Shown here in pieces: positions 37,251 to 47,480 of a stretch of DNA of 64,000 bases (within the stretch, counting starts at the first letter, position 1; each line of letters starts with the position of its first letter). Origin of the DNA: Rhodospirillales bacterium (GTDB lineage Bacteria > Pseudomonadota > Alphaproteobacteria > SMXQ01). Made by a program: the position numbers and the translations under genes. Under the pieces are notes generated by a model. That model made no database searches. It saw nothing but the letters and a program-made list of their open reading frames with translations, and was not told where the DNA came from. The stretch is taken from contig JABIXC010000008.1 of NCBI GenBank assembly GCA_018666775.1, positions 1 to 64,000 of the forward strand, in the 5' to 3' direction.

Positions 37251-38564
37251 ATGAATGTTGTTATGATTGGAAGCGGGTATGTTGGGCTGGTGTCCGGGGC
37301 CTGTTTTGCAGAATTCGGATTTGATGTTGTCTGTGTCGATAAAGATACAGACAAGATCAATGCCTTAAATGCGGGAAAGATTCCTATTTTTGAACCCGGT
37401 CTTGAAGACATGGTTGCCAGTAACCGGGAGGCGGGCAGGCTTGGCTTTGCGACCGATCTTGGTTCCGCCGTGGCCAGTGCGGACATCGTCTTTATTGCCG
37501 TTGGCACCCCGTCGCGTCGCGGCGATGGCCATGCCGATCTAAGCTACGTTTATGCCGCTGCGAAAGAAATTGCTGCCGCCCTTTCTGGCTATACGGTGGT
37601 GGTGACCAAATCTACCGTGCCCGTGGGCACGGGTAGGGAAGTGGAACGGATCATTCAAGAAACCCGGCCGGATGCTGACGTTGATGTTGCCTCCAATCCG
37701 GAATTTCTGCGCGAAGGGGCTGCCATCAATGATTTTATGCGCCCTGACCGGGTGGTGATTGGCACCACATCAGAAAAAGCCCGAAAAGTTATGGGCCGCC
37801 TGTATCGGCCTTTAAATCTTTTGGAAACGCCGATCCAGTTTACATCCCGTGAAACAGCGGAATTGACCAAATACGCAACCAACGCATTTTTGGCGACCAA
37901 GATTACGTTTATCAACCAAATTGCGGATTTGTGCGAAAAATTAGGTGCCGATATTGGGGATGTGGCCCGGGGTTTGGGCCTTGATGGGCGCATTGGGAAT
38001 AAATTTCTGCATCCGGGGCCGGGCTATGGCGGTTCGTGTTTCCCCAAAGACACCCTGGCCCTTGTCCGTACCGCACAAGAAGCAGGTGCGCCGGTCAGCA
38101 TTGTTGAGAACGTGGTGGCATCAAACAACCAACGCAAGCTGGATATGGCCCAAAAGGTTATCAATGCCCTTGATGGGGAACCCAAAGGCAAGACCGTCGC
38201 TGTTTTGGGGCTGACGTTCAAACCCAATACCGATGACATGCGCGAAAGCCCCGCCCTTGATATTGTGCCGGCTTTGATGAAGGCGGGCATTACCGTGCGC
38301 GCCTATGATCCCGAAGGGATGGCTGAGGCAGCCAAAATGATTGATGGTCTTGAAACCTGTGAGTCTGTTGAAGCAGCAATGACTGATGCGGATGCCCTGG
38401 TGATCATTACCGAATGGAATGAATTTCGGGCCCTTGACCCTATTGTCATCAAGGAACGCCTTCGCCAGCCCGTCGTGGTTGATCTGCGCAATATATTCAG
38501 CCCAGCAGACATGGCGTCTGCGGGCATTCGATATTTTAGTATCGGTCGCCCAGAGGCGACGTAA
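37251..38564 (+). CDS. UDP-glucose 6-dehydrogenase
   Basis: 437 residues. The NAD-binding GSGYVGLVSGACFAEFG is at the start, and the catalytic Cys263 lies in GPGYGGSCFPKDTLAL. SNPEFLREG, TAELTKYATNAFLATKITFINQIADLCE and GLTFKPNTDDMRESP are family blocks. It oxidises UDP-glucose twice to UDP-glucuronate. The stop codon is inside a 29 bp tandem repeat, so the 3' end is duplicated. Confidence 0.96.
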   Translation: MNVVMIGSGYVGLVSGACFAEFGFDVVCVDKDTDKINALNAGKIPIFEPGLEDMVASNREAGRLGFATDLGSAVASADIVFIAVGTPSRRGDGHADLSYVYAAAKEIAAALSGYTVVVTKSTVPVGTGREVERIIQETRPDADVDVASNPEFLREGAAINDFMRPDRVVIGTTSEKARKVMGRLYRPLNLLETPIQFTSRETAELTKYATNAFLATKITFINQIADLCEKLGADIGDVARGLGLDGRIGNKFLHPGPGYGGSCFPKDTLALVRTAQEAGAPVSIVENVVASNNQRKLDMAQKVINALDGEPKGKTVAVLGLTFKPNTDDMRESPALDIVPALMKAGITVRAYDPEGMAEAAKMIDGLETCESVEAAMTDADALVIITEWNEFRALDPIVIKERLRQPVVVDLRNIFSPADMASAGIRYFSIGRPEAT

Positions 38565-38619
38565 TTGGTATTTATCGCCCAGAGGCGACGTAATTGGTAT
38601 TTATCGCCCAGAGGCGACG
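38546..38619 (+). repeat. 2.5-copy 29 bp tandem repeat over a stop codon
   Basis: Copies at 38546-38574 and 38575-38603 are identical, and a third at 38604-38619 is partial (16 bp). Each opens with tcgcccagaggcga, which folds into a five-base hairpin with a four-base loop, followed by cgtaattggtattta. The UDP-glucose dehydrogenase stop (TAA, 38562-38564) is in copy one. There are no spacers between the copies, so it is not a CRISPR array. Confidence 0.95.
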
Positions 38620-38640
38620 GAATAAAAAAAAGGATAAGAC

Positions 38641-40020
38641 GTGAGCGGATATAAATTTAATCCCACCATTCTTAGAGAATATGACATTCGTGGCACCATT
38701 GGCGTGTCGTTGGGCGAAGCCGATGGCGAAGCCCTTGGGCGTGTGCTGGCGACGTGGCTTGCTGCCCGTGGCGGCAAAACTGTTCATGTGGGTTATGACG
38801 GTAGAGACAGTTCCCCAATTTTGGAAACCGCTCTGGTAAAGGGGCTGGTCATGGGTGGCATGGAGGTAACGCGCATTGGTTTGGGGGCGACCCCGATGTT
38901 GTATTTTTCTACCGTGACGTCAGGTGCAGATGCCGGTGTCATGGTGACCGGTTCGCACAATCCACCGGAATATAATGGTTTCAAAATCATGGCCTTCGGC
39001 AAGGCGTTCTATGGCGATGACATTAAGCTGCTGGGCGACATGGCCGAAAGCGGTGATTTTGTGGAGGGCGAGGGCTCAGACCGTGAAGCATCTGTGCTTG
39101 AACCGTATGTTGCGCGTCTTGCGGTTGATTACGATGGCAAGAACGACCTTGCTGTGGCATGGGATAGCGGAAATGGTTCCGCAGGCCCCGCCATGGAACG
39201 ATTGGCGAAGATCCTTCCGGGCCGTCATGTTCTTTTGAATGAAAAGGTGGATGCGACATTTCCGAACCATCACCCTGATCCTACCATTCCTGAAAATCTG
39301 GTGCAGCTTCAGGAATTGGTTGCGCGGGAAAAACTGGATTTTGGCATTGCCTTTGATGGCGATGGGGATCGCATTGGGGCAGTGGACGGCAAGGGACGCA
39401 TTTTGTGGGGTGATCAGATGATCGCGCTTTTGGCGCGCGATGTTTTGAAAGAACACCCCGGTGCCACAATCATTGCCGATGTAAAGGCAAGCCAGGTTCT
39501 GTTTGATGAAGTGGCGCGCATGGGTGGGGAACCTTTGATGTGGAAATCAGGACATTCCCTGATTAAGTCAAAGATGTCTGAAACCAATTCGCCCCTTGCT
39601 GGCGAAATGAGCGGTCATATCTTTTTCGCCGATCATTATTATGGGTATGACGATGGCCTCTATGCCGCTGTCCGGCTGTTGTCGGTGGTGGCCAATTCTG
39701 GCAAAAGTCTGGAAGCCTTGCGCGATGAATTGCCAGAAATGATCAACACGCCGGAACTGCGGTTCCCGTGCGGTGAAATCCGTAAATTTGAAGTGCTCGA
39801 AGAAGTCACCCAACGGCTGAATGATGTCGGGGCTAATGTAAATGACTGCGATGGTGTGCGGGTTCTGACCGATGATGGTTGGTGGCTTTTGCGGGTATCA
39901 AACACCCAGGACGTTCTGGTGGCACGGTGTGAATCCACCACCCAGGAAGGTCTGGATAGACTGAAATTGGCATTGGTCGCAGAATTGGAAGCAAGTGAGG
40001 TTGAGGCGCCTGATTTTTAG
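38641..40020 (+). CDS. Phosphomannomutase/phosphoglucomutase
   Basis: 459 residues from a GTG start preceded by AAGGATAAG. The phosphoserine loop TGSHNPPEYNGFK has the active Ser105; the metal loop is DGDGDRIGAVD, and GEMSGHIFFADHYYGYDDG is the sugar-binding loop. The C-terminal phosphate loop includes LRVSNTQDVLVARCES. It interconverts hexose-1- and -6-phosphates (AlgC/ManB type) and feeds galU. The substrate preference is not clear from sequence. Confidence 0.94.
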   Translation: MSGYKFNPTILREYDIRGTIGVSLGEADGEALGRVLATWLAARGGKTVHVGYDGRDSSPILETALVKGLVMGGMEVTRIGLGATPMLYFSTVTSGADAGVMVTGSHNPPEYNGFKIMAFGKAFYGDDIKLLGDMAESGDFVEGEGSDREASVLEPYVARLAVDYDGKNDLAVAWDSGNGSAGPAMERLAKILPGRHVLLNEKVDATFPNHHPDPTIPENLVQLQELVAREKLDFGIAFDGDGDRIGAVDGKGRILWGDQMIALLARDVLKEHPGATIIADVKASQVLFDEVARMGGEPLMWKSGHSLIKSKMSETNSPLAGEMSGHIFFADHYYGYDDGLYAAVRLLSVVANSGKSLEALRDELPEMINTPELRFPCGEIRKFEVLEEVTQRLNDVGANVNDCDGVRVLTDDGWWLLRVSNTQDVLVARCESTTQEGLDRLKLALVAELEASEVEAPDF

Positions 40021-40038
40021 CCTCTGAATTTTAGCCCC
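40011..40038 (+). repeat. 14 bp tandem duplication over the phosphomannomutase stop
   Basis: Copies at 40011-40024 and 40025-40038 match at 12 of 14 positions, both with the pattern tga.ttttagcc. The stop TAG (40018-40020) is in copy one and a TAG recurs at the same place in copy two. Shorter and less certain than the repeat at 38546. Confidence 0.6.
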
Positions 40039-40051
40039 GGAAGTGACGGTG

Positions 40052-41419
40052 CTATTTTTTCTTTGCCTTGGCCATGCTGGCAATTTTCCCCTGCGGGGTA
40101 ATCGGCACGCAACTCATATTTTTCGTCTTTAGAAGTTCGCATATTTTGTGGGCACGATCCCGGTCAAGGCCGATCAATCGCGCGCGATAAACAACGCCTG
40201 ATTTTTCACGGGTGGGACGGATGTTCATCAACGTGCCATGCAACATTCTGGGCAATCTGCGCAGCGCCCTGCTGGCCGCAAGATGGGCCGGGGCAAAGCG
40301 TGAAAAAGCGCCCACCTGTATGGCCCATGGGCCGTTATCCAATGCATCCCGCGTGGTGGGCGATGCCTTTTTGGGGGCTGGCGCTGAACCCTGATCTATG
40401 ACGATCGGTGTTTCCGATGGGCGTCTGGGTGGGGTCAGGCGGGAAAGACGGATATAGCCTCTGGCGCCACGGGCGCGATGGACCCTGATTTTGGCGTAGA
40501 TGCGTCGTTTTTTGCGGGTGACGTGGATGTTGCGGTCGTAGTCATAGGCGGTATAGCGCCCACCCGTGGCCTTTTCAAAACCGCGTTCCAAAAGCCCCAT
40601 CATGTGCAAATCCCGTGCGCGCGGGGATCGGGTTCCCATAGTCACCCCGATCAAGTGGATGTTTGATCGGGCAGCAGAAACAGCCAAATTAAAACCGGAT
40701 GCGCGAATGTAACCTGTTTTCCCACCATTGGTTCCCGCATAGCGGTCCAGCAATCGATTGTGGTTTGCATGGCGTCGGCCCTGAAAGGTGAAATACCGCG
40801 CTTTGAAGAAGGTATAATATTGCGGAAAATCGCGCTTGAGGGCGCGCAACAGCGTGGCCATATCACGTGCCGTTGTTAATTGGCGGCGATTGGGCAGGCC
40901 TGAGGCATTGCGGAAGCTGGTATTTTTCATGCCGAGCGCTTTTGCTTTGGCGCTCATCATATAGCCAAACTTGCGTTCCGTTCCGCCCAGTTCTTCACCC
41001 ATGGCCGATGCAATGTCATTGGCTGATTTAACAATCAAAGCCATGACGGCATTGCGCACTGTGATTTTTTTCTTGGCTTTTAGGCCCAGCTTTGATGCGG
41101 GCTGGCGGGCGGCGCGCCGCGACATGGTGATGGTCCCATCAAGGCTCAACCGCTTGGTTTTTAGGGCCTCAAAGGTCAGATAAAGGGTCATCATTTTGGT
41201 CAGGGATGCGGGGTAATGGCGCCCATCGGGGTTGACGGCATGTAACACACGTCCGGTTTTTTCATCAATGACGATGGATGCATATTTGGCCTGTGCCGGA
41301 TTGACGGCAGCCGTAATCCCACCCAGAAGAGAGAAAACACCGATGGCCAACGCAAAGGCGCGGACCGACACACAGGCTTGGCCTGACAGATGAATTAGAG
41401 AGAATTGCACAGGCGCCAA
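40052..41419 (-). CDS. D-alanyl-D-alanine carboxypeptidase with a C-terminal SPOR-like region
   Basis: 455 residues. A signal peptide (residues ~20-44, ending AQA) leads into a penicillin-binding transpeptidase-like domain with SLTK at 72-75, SAN at 132-134 and KTG at 234-236, the S11 peptidase triad. The C terminus, from about residue 360, shows WAIQVGAFSRFAPAHLAASRAL and YRARLIGLDRDRAHKICELLK, which looks like a SPOR peptidoglycan-binding domain. Such enzymes trim the terminal D-Ala of muropeptides at the septum. It converges on the phosphomannomutase gene. Confidence 0.92.
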   Translation of the reverse strand: MAPVQFSLIHLSGQACVSVRAFALAIGVFSLLGGITAAVNPAQAKYASIVIDEKTGRVLHAVNPDGRHYPASLTKMMTLYLTFEALKTKRLSLDGTITMSRRAARQPASKLGLKAKKKITVRNAVMALIVKSANDIASAMGEELGGTERKFGYMMSAKAKALGMKNTSFRNASGLPNRRQLTTARDMATLLRALKRDFPQYYTFFKARYFTFQGRRHANHNRLLDRYAGTNGGKTGYIRASGFNLAVSAARSNIHLIGVTMGTRSPRARDLHMMGLLERGFEKATGGRYTAYDYDRNIHVTRKKRRIYAKIRVHRARGARGYIRLSRLTPPRRPSETPIVIDQGSAPAPKKASPTTRDALDNGPWAIQVGAFSRFAPAHLAASRALRRLPRMLHGTLMNIRPTREKSGVVYRARLIGLDRDRAHKICELLKTKNMSCVPITPQGKIASMAKAKKK

Positions 41420-41531
41420 ATGACCCTCAAGAAGGCGGTTCCAATTGGGTCTGCATGCTAGGGAATACTACATTTCCTGTCTACCTTCGATTTTCATACT
41501 CCATTTAGGGGTTCTTTGGTAAAAATGATCT

Positions 41532-42245
41532 ATGAATTTAAAAGGCTTCCATGGGCACAACTTTTTTCAGCCCAGCTTGCGATGTGTGCGGATCACCTTG
41601 GCGGTCTCCGTGCTTGGGGTGTTGGCTGCATGCAGTTACCAGCCGGGCGATAAAGACAATCCGATAACGCGCGCCTTTTCCTGGTTCAGCTATCTCAATG
41701 GGGATGATCTCAGGGCGTATTGCAGGGGCGGTGGGCCAGACCGGTATCGCATCGTCTATAACGCGACATGGCATGAACAGGTGCGTACCTATGACATAAC
41801 CGCTGATTTTTCTGGTGCTGATTTGGTGGTTCAGGTGCGCGGCACACCTGATTTCACAAAAGCCATTCCGCTGGATGATCTTTTGAAACCGTGGCGCGGG
41901 GTGACCCTTCGGGATCGGATTACCACCAAGGACCTGAATGGGGTTCGGTCAAGATTGGCAATGAGTGATTTCTACATCCCGCCCGCCAATGGCACGCGGG
42001 TCCGATCTGATCATTTCTTTTGGGTGGTCATGGCATGTGAAAAGGGAAAATTCAGGTTCAATGCCTGGGAACACCCATCCAAGGCTTTCGCAAAGGTGAC
42101 GCTTATTCCTGCCTTAAAGCCCATTGATCGGACCGGGATTGCTTTTAATGCGCCCCACGGCCTGAAAGAACGCCATGAAAATGACAAAGATCAGGAGGAT
42201 CATTACGAATTGGTGGTCAGGGACGGTAAATTCGGTGTTTTTTAA
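41532..42245 (+). CDS. Lipoprotein of unknown function
   Basis: 237 residues. An N-terminal hydrophobic segment ends LGVLAACSYQPGD, so Cys34 is the likely lipidation site. The rest is a soluble domain with WHEQVRTYDITADFSG and FFWVVMACEKGKFRFNAWEHP, which I do not recognise. It is transcribed away from the D,D-carboxypeptidase, 112 bases apart, and may share an envelope role, but that is a guess. No repeats or coiled coil. Confidence 0.7.
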   Translation: MNLKGFHGHNFFQPSLRCVRITLAVSVLGVLAACSYQPGDKDNPITRAFSWFSYLNGDDLRAYCRGGGPDRYRIVYNATWHEQVRTYDITADFSGADLVVQVRGTPDFTKAIPLDDLLKPWRGVTLRDRITTKDLNGVRSRLAMSDFYIPPANGTRVRSDHFFWVVMACEKGKFRFNAWEHPSKAFAKVTLIPALKPIDRTGIAFNAPHGLKERHENDKDQEDHYELVVRDGKFGVF

Positions 42246-42351
42246 GGAAATTAGCGTCGAATCAACGGGCATTTTGAGGTGGATTGGCCTAACATATTGT
42301 GGTCGACTTCGTTACAGTCACAACATATAGATTTTAGTGCATAGGAAGAGA

Positions 42352-42798
42352 ATGCAGCAAACCGTAGACATGAACACATTTGAGAATATCTGGTTTAGCC
42401 GGGGGGAAAATCGGCCTGTTTCTTATGCCGTAGAAAAATTTGTGATGCCTATAATTTCTGCAGGCGATGATGATGGTCCCGGCAGAAATGGTGGCGGAAA
42501 CGGTGGCGATACCGGGGTCATTGTTGAAACCGCGCCCAAGACCAAAAAACCCTCCATGTACAAAGTTCTTTTGCTGAATGACGATTATACGCCCATGGAA
42601 TTCGTCATTTATATTCTGGAGCGGTTTTTCAACAAAGCCACTGAAGAAGCCACTAAAATCATGCTTCATGTCCACCAGCGAGGGGTGGGCATTTGTGGTG
42701 TGTTCCCCTATGAAATTGCCGAAAGCAAGGTCACGCAAGTAATTGACTTTGCACGCAAGCACGAACACCCCCTACAATGTACCCTTGAAAAGGAGTAG
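42352..42798 (+). CDS. clpS: ATP-dependent Clp protease adaptor ClpS
   Basis: The conserved ClpS domain starts at [20 protein letters not shown] and continues [38 protein letters not shown] to the C-terminal [10 protein letters not shown]. ClpS binds N-end-rule substrates and hands them to ClpA; the DDYTPM region forms the N-degron pocket. The start is uncertain: ATG 42352 follows an AGGAAGAG element closely, but ATG 42445 gives a protein of more usual length (118 residues). clpA begins five bases after the stop. Confidence 0.93.
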   Translation: MQQTVDMNTFENIWFSRGENRPVSYAVEKFVMPIISAGDDDGPGRNGGGNGGDTGVIVETAPKTKKPSMYKVLLLNDDYTPMEFVIYILERFFNKATEEATKIMLHVHQRGVGICGVFPYEIAESKVTQVIDFARKHEHPLQCTLEKE

Positions 42799-42803
42799 GC
42801 CTC

Positions 42804-45146
42804 ATGTTGTCGCGTAATCTGGAACAGACTTTGCAACGCGCCCTTTCGCTCGCCAATGAACGAAAGCATGAATTTGCCACTCTGGAACATCTTCTTTTAG
42901 GGTTGGTTGATGACAAGGACGCGCTGGCGGTTATGCGGGCTTGTGGCATTGATATTGATCGCCTTCGCGATGATCTGGGCGGCTATCTGGATGAGGAACT
43001 GGAAAGTCTGGTTTTGGAACACCCCGAAGAAGCCAAACCGACGGCAGGTTTTCAGCGTGTTTTGCAGCGCGCCGCCATTCATGTTCAATCATCGGGCCGC
43101 GAAGAAGTAACCGGCGCCAATGTTTTGGTGGCCTTGTTCTCCGAACGCGAATCCCATGCCGTGTATTTCCTTCAGGAACAGGAAATGACGCGTCTGGATG
43201 CGGTCAACTATATTTCCCATGGCATTGCCAAGGTTGGGCGTTCAGAAGAGCGCAATGTTCGGGGCGAATCTGAAGAACGGCGTTCATCATCTTCTTCTTC
43301 TTCTTCTTCAAAAGAAGAAAAAAAGGACAGCGCGCTGGATGCCTTCTGTGTTGATCTGAATAAAAAGGCAGTCGATGGTAAAATTGACCCCCTGATTGGC
43401 CGTGGCGAGGAAGTGGATCGCACCATCCAGATTTTATGTCGACGCACCAAAAACAACCCCCTTTATGTCGGTGACCCCGGCGTTGGCAAGACAGCCATTG
43501 CCGAAGGCCTGGCCCGTCGCATCGTGAACAAAGAAGTGCCCGATGTTTTGTCTAATGCCACCATTTTTTCATTGGATATGGGGTCTTTGCTGGCGGGAAC
43601 GCGGTATCGGGGTGATTTTGAAGAACGCATCAAGGAAGTGCTGTCCGAAATTGAAAAGCATGAGAGTGCGATACTGTTCATTGATGAAATTCACACCGTC
43701 ATTGGTGCCGGTGCCACATCGGGCGGGTCTATGGATGCATCCAACCTGTTGAAGCCGGCCCTGCAATCGGGCTCGCTGCGCTGTATTGGTTCCACCACCT
43801 ATAAGGAATACCGGAATTATTTTGAAAAAGACCGGGCCCTGGTTAGGCGTTTCCAAAAAATCGACATCAATGAACCGTCAATCCCCGATGCCATTAAAAT
43901 TCTGAAAGGGTTGAAGCCGTATTACGAAAAACATCATCGGGTGCGCTACACCAATGATGCCATCCGGGCGGCAGTGGAATTGGCGGCACGCCATATTCAT
44001 GATCGTAAGCTGCCGGACAAAGCCATCGATATTATTGATGAAGTGGGGGCGGCACAGATGCTGTTGCCAGAATCGCGCCGGCGCAAGGTTATATCGGTAA
44101 AAGACGTTGAAGGCATTGTTGCAAAAATTGCACGCATCCCGCCCAAGACCGTTACCAATTCAGACAAGGAAAGCCTCAAGACCCTTGATAGTGATCTGAA
44201 GTCTGTCGTCTTTGGACAAAATGAGGCGATCGATGCCCTTTCAAGCTCTATTAAGCTTGCCCGCGCCGGGCTTAGGGAACCTGAAAAGCCTGTTGGCAAT
44301 TATTTGTTCTCTGGCCCAACCGGTGTTGGCAAGACAGAGGTTGCCCGTCAGTTGTCTCGGATTATGGGGGTAGAGCTGATCCGGTTTGATATGTCGGAAT
44401 ATATGGAACGCCATACCATATCGCGTTTGTTGGGAGCACCTCCGGGTTATGTGGGCTTTGATCAAGGCGGCCTGTTGACCGATGCCATTGACCAGCACCC
44501 CCATGCGGTACTGTTGCTGGATGAAATTGAAAAGGCCCATCCGGATCTGTTCAATGTTTTGTTGCAGGTCATGGACCACGGAAAATTGACAGACCATAAC
44601 GGCAAGACCGTCGATTTTCGTAACGTGGTCTTGATCATGACCACCAATGCCGGTGCTGCTGAAATGGCCAAGCCAGCGATCGGGTTCGAACGTTTATCGC
44701 GTGTCGGTGATGATGAAGAAGCGATCAAACGCATGTTCACCCCGGAATTCCGCAACCGGCTGGATGCGGTTATTTCCTTCGCAGGCCTTGGCCCGGAAAT
44801 TATTGCCAAGGTGGTGGACAAGTTTGTGATCCAGCTGGAAGAACAACTGGCAGATCGCAATGTGCAGATCGAAATGTCGGCGGATGCCCGTAAATGGCTT
44901 TCTGAAAAGGGCTATGATGAGGCCTTTGGCGCGCGGCCATTGGCCCGGGTGATTCAGGAAAACATAAAGCGGCCATTGGCTGATGAATTGTTGTTTGGAA
45001 AGCTTGCCAAGGGTGGCGTCGTCAAGGTCACGATCAAGGGCGGCAAGCCTGATTTTAAAATTTCCCCATTGCCACCAAAGGGTAAGCCTAAAAAACCAAA
45101 ACAAATCACCAAGCGCGATCCCAAGGTGCCAGCGCTGGTTGAATAG
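42804..45146 (+). CDS. clpA: ATP-dependent Clp protease ATP-binding subunit ClpA
   Basis: 780 residues. N domain with ClpN repeats (1-145), a Ser-rich linker (SSSSSSSSS before KEEKK, near 160-170), first AAA module with Walker [10 protein letters not shown] from residue 223, and second module with GPTGVGKTE from residue 504. The ClpP-binding IGL-type loop is not obvious to me but the M domain of ClpB is absent. ClpA unfolds substrates for ClpP. The last ~25 residues are a Lys/Pro tail ([12 protein letters not shown]). The serine run is encoded by repetitive TCT/TCA-type codons. Confidence 0.96.
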   Translation: MLSRNLEQTLQRALSLANERKHEFATLEHLLLGLVDDKDALAVMRACGIDIDRLRDDLGGYLDEELESLVLEHPEEAKPTAGFQRVLQRAAIHVQSSGREEVTGANVLVALFSERESHAVYFLQEQEMTRLDAVNYISHGIAKVGRSEERNVRGESEERRSSSSSSSSSKEEKKDSALDAFCVDLNKKAVDGKIDPLIGRGEEVDRTIQILCRRTKNNPLYVGDPGVGKTAIAEGLARRIVNKEVPDVLSNATIFSLDMGSLLAGTRYRGDFEERIKEVLSEIEKHESAILFIDEIHTVIGAGATSGGSMDASNLLKPALQSGSLRCIGSTTYKEYRNYFEKDRALVRRFQKIDINEPSIPDAIKILKGLKPYYEKHHRVRYTNDAIRAAVELAARHIHDRKLPDKAIDIIDEVGAAQMLLPESRRRKVISVKDVEGIVAKIARIPPKTVTNSDKESLKTLDSDLKSVVFGQNEAIDALSSSIKLARAGLREPEKPVGNYLFSGPTGVGKTEVARQLSRIMGVELIRFDMSEYMERHTISRLLGAPPGYVGFDQGGLLTDAIDQHPHAVLLLDEIEKAHPDLFNVLLQVMDHGKLTDHNGKTVDFRNVVLIMTTNAGAAEMAKPAIGFERLSRVGDDEEAIKRMFTPEFRNRLDAVISFAGLGPEIIAKVVDKFVIQLEEQLADRNVQIEMSADARKWLSEKGYDEAFGARPLARVIQENIKRPLADELLFGKLAKGGVVKVTIKGGKPDFKISPLPPKGKPKKPKQITKRDPKVPALVE

Positions 45147-45160
45147 GGTATCATTGATAA

Positions 45161-45201
45161 AAATCAGGGCTGACCCATAGGGTTGGCCCTGATTTATTTT
45201 T
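45161..45201 (+). terminator. Terminator after clpA
   Basis: Stem aaatcagggc at 45161-45170 pairing with gccctgattt at 45186-45195 (ten bases), with an inner accc/gggt stem, then a T-rich tail. It ends the clpS-clpA operon. Confidence 0.9.
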
Positions 45202-45214
45202 AACGGGAGTTTTC

Positions 45215-45658
45215 ATGGCATTGCCCAAAGGCAAAAAAAAGAGTGTGCCCATTACGCTCGCGGTTTTAGCCGTGGGTGGCGGATATTATATGTTCTCTGA
45301 ACCCGCACATCAGGATGTGAAAACCCCTGCCGCCATTTCCAGCCCCATAGAATCACCCGCCGATTTTCGCCGTGGAAAATTGCGTACGGCCATAAAAACC
45401 ATCGTGCTGGATGGGTCTGTTCTGAGCATTAAACGGGGCATTTCTGATTACGAAGCACGGATCAGCGTTGGAAAAGACTGGCACGACCTTGCCTATGACA
45501 TCCGCCTTGGCATGGGGCGTCAAATCTGGAAAAAATGGTCGCAATCGTTCCCACCCCATGCCCGCGACCGGGCCCGCATTGTTATCGTCAATGAAAAGGG
45601 CCGCAAAGTCGGCGGTTCCCGCATGCTCGGCGCCTTCGACATCTGGGTCCGGAAATAA
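45215..45658 (+). CDS. Small anchored protein of unknown function
   Basis: 147 residues. A basic start (LPKGKKKSV) precedes one hydrophobic stretch (residues ~11-28), so it is secreted or inner-membrane anchored with the rest outside. The domain shows TAIKTIVLDGSVLSIKRG, GKDWHDLAYDIRLGMGRQIWKKWSQSFPPHARDRARIVI and a final WVRK. I do not recognise the family. It starts right after the clpA terminator and converges on the FemAB-like gene, whose stop is one base away. Confidence 0.65.
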   Translation: MALPKGKKKSVPITLAVLAVGGGYYMFSEPAHQDVKTPAAISSPIESPADFRRGKLRTAIKTIVLDGSVLSIKRGISDYEARISVGKDWHDLAYDIRLGMGRQIWKKWSQSFPPHARDRARIVIVNEKGRKVGGSRMLGAFDIWVRK

Positions 45659-45659
45659 T

Positions 45660-46910
45660 CTAAAACCCTTCTTCGTCTTCAATGCTTCTGGGGGCGGCGC
45701 CGTCTCGGTTGTTATTATCGTCTTTTTTGAAGGGTGCGCGGGTGGCAAGGGCTTGGCGTTCGGAATCGACTTCGCGACGTTCCTGGGTCAGAAATTGTTC
45801 GACGGCGTTGCTGAAACCGGAATCTGCAATCCAGTGGGCAGAGTAGGTGGCTTCGGGCATATAGCCCCGGGTGATTTTGTGGTGGCCCCCGGCTCCGGCC
45901 TCAACCCGGCTTAGGCCACGTTCGATGGCAAAATCCATGGCTTGGTAATAACAGCATTCAAAATGCAGGAACGGATGGTCTTCAAGGCAGCCCCAGTTGC
46001 GCCCGAACAGGGCATCATCGGAAAATAGATTAAGCGCACCGGCAATGGCCAGGTCTTCGCGAAAGGCCATGACCAGCAAGACACGGTCCGCCAGTCTGGC
46101 GCCTAGTTCGTGGAAAAATTCATGGCTGAGATACGGATGCCCCCATTTGCGTGCTGCGGTGTCCATATAAAAGCTGTGAAACGCATCCCAGTGTTCGGGC
46201 AAAATATCGCTGCCGGTCAGGCGTTTGATCACCACGCCATCTTTCGTGGCCTGGGCGCGTTCTTTGCGGATGTTTTTGCGTTTGCGCGAAGAGAGCGCGC
46301 TTAAAAAATCATCGAAATCATGAAAGGGTTGATCATCAGAGCCTTTGTTTTGCCAATGAAATTGCCGGCCTTCGCGTAGCAGGTATCCTTGTTCGCCTGC
46401 AATTTCCCATTCGTGCTTGGTTGGAAAAATAATATGGAGCGATGAAACCTGCAGTTTTTTGGCAACCTCTTTCAAGGCACCCATTGTGGTTTTAATATTT
46501 TTGCCATCACTACCGGGGGCGCTATCAGGGGCGCACAGAAGCCTCGGTCCTGTGACCGGGGAAAAAGGCGCTGCTACAAGAAGTTTTGGATAATAATCGC
46601 CTCCTGCGCGTTGATAGGCATCGGCCCATGCCCAATCAAACACGTATTCACCATATGAATGGCTTTTTTGGAACATCGGCGCGGCGGCAATCATCGCCCC
46701 TGTTTGGTCGCGGATTACCAAATGGCGGGGAATCCAGCCCGCTTCGGTGCCGGTGCACCCAGATGCTTCCATGGCTTTTAGAAAGGCGTGGGTCACGAAA
46801 GGATTATTGGTGGGGTCCACGGCGCGTGCCAGCGCATCCCAGTCTTTGGGCGCAACATCGTCCATAGAGGACAACAGCGAAAAATCTATGGCATCGGACC
46901 CATCAGGCAT
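45660..46910 (-). CDS. FemAB/GNAT-like acyltransferase (DUF482-type)
   Basis: 416 residues from ATG 46910. It has the repeated acyltransferase fold of the peptidoglycan-recognition group often labelled DUF482 or FemAB-like: NPFVTHAFLKAMEASGCTG, VFDWAWADAYQRAGGDYYPKL, PFHDFDDFLSALSSRKRKNIRKERAQA and FYMDTAARKWGHPYLSHEFF. Function has not been shown for these proteins. It is eight bases after the RidA-like gene and converges with the small anchored gene. Confidence 0.8.
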   Translation of the reverse strand: MPDGSDAIDFSLLSSMDDVAPKDWDALARAVDPTNNPFVTHAFLKAMEASGCTGTEAGWIPRHLVIRDQTGAMIAAAPMFQKSHSYGEYVFDWAWADAYQRAGGDYYPKLLVAAPFSPVTGPRLLCAPDSAPGSDGKNIKTTMGALKEVAKKLQVSSLHIIFPTKHEWEIAGEQGYLLREGRQFHWQNKGSDDQPFHDFDDFLSALSSRKRKNIRKERAQATKDGVVIKRLTGSDILPEHWDAFHSFYMDTAARKWGHPYLSHEFFHELGARLADRVLLVMAFREDLAIAGALNLFSDDALFGRNWGCLEDHPFLHFECCYYQAMDFAIERGLSRVEAGAGGHHKITRGYMPEATYSAHWIADSGFSNAVEQFLTQERREVDSERQALATRAPFKKDDNNNRDGAAPRSIEDEEGF

Positions 46911-46917
46911 GGCGGCC

Positions 46918-47409
46918 TCAGTTAATTTCGAACAAGCCTTCAACCTCAACGGCCGCGCCTAAGGGCAGGGTGTTGACCCCGACGGCGGCCCGGGCATGAC
47001 GGCCCGCATCGCCAAAGATATCGACCATCAGGTCAGATGCCCCGTTGATGACCTTTGGCTGATCGGTGAAATTATTATCGCTGGCAACAAAACCGCCCAG
47101 GCGCACCACACGCACCACGCGGTCCAGATCACCATCGCAGGCGGGTTTAAGCTGCGAAATCAGGTTAAGGGCACAGACCCGGGCGGCATCGATGGCTTGC
47201 TCAAGGGAAACGCCATCATCCCCCCCTGCACCAACCTGGCCCACACAGGTGAGTTTCCCATCCACCATGGGCAATTGACCCGAAATAAAAACCAGATTTC
47301 CAGATTGCACAAACGGCACGTAATTGGCGGCACTGGTGGGCGCGTTGGGCAGGGTGATCCCCAATGCCTGAAGCCGTGCATCGATATCTTTAGAGTGTTT
47401 TTGGTTCAT
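46918..47409 (-). CDS. RidA/YjgF-family protein
   Basis: 163 residues. It matches the longer RidA form: NYVPFVQSGNLVFISGQLPMVDGK, then DRVVRVVRLGGFVASDNNFTDQPKVINGASDLMVDIFGDAGRHARAAVGVNTLPLGAAVEVE at the end. RidA removes reactive enamines or imines made by PLP enzymes; the long forms have other, unsettled roles. It lies between nrdJ and the FemAB-like gene on the same strand, with a terminator between it and nrdJ. Confidence 0.88.
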   Translation of the reverse strand: MNQKHSKDIDARLQALGITLPNAPTSAANYVPFVQSGNLVFISGQLPMVDGKLTCVGQVGAGGDDGVSLEQAIDAARVCALNLISQLKPACDGDLDRVVRVVRLGGFVASDNNFTDQPKVINGASDLMVDIFGDAGRHARAAVGVNTLPLGAAVEVEGLFEIN

Positions 47410-47480
47410 GGTCTTAATGGTGCCTTGTTTTGCATCTATCAGACAACAGGTTTGATTGTAGCTTTGATGGTTTTAGACAA

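Noticed and set aside
38546-38619. The 29 bp repeat as a CRISPR array
   Set aside because: The copies touch without spacers, and no cas gene is in the window.
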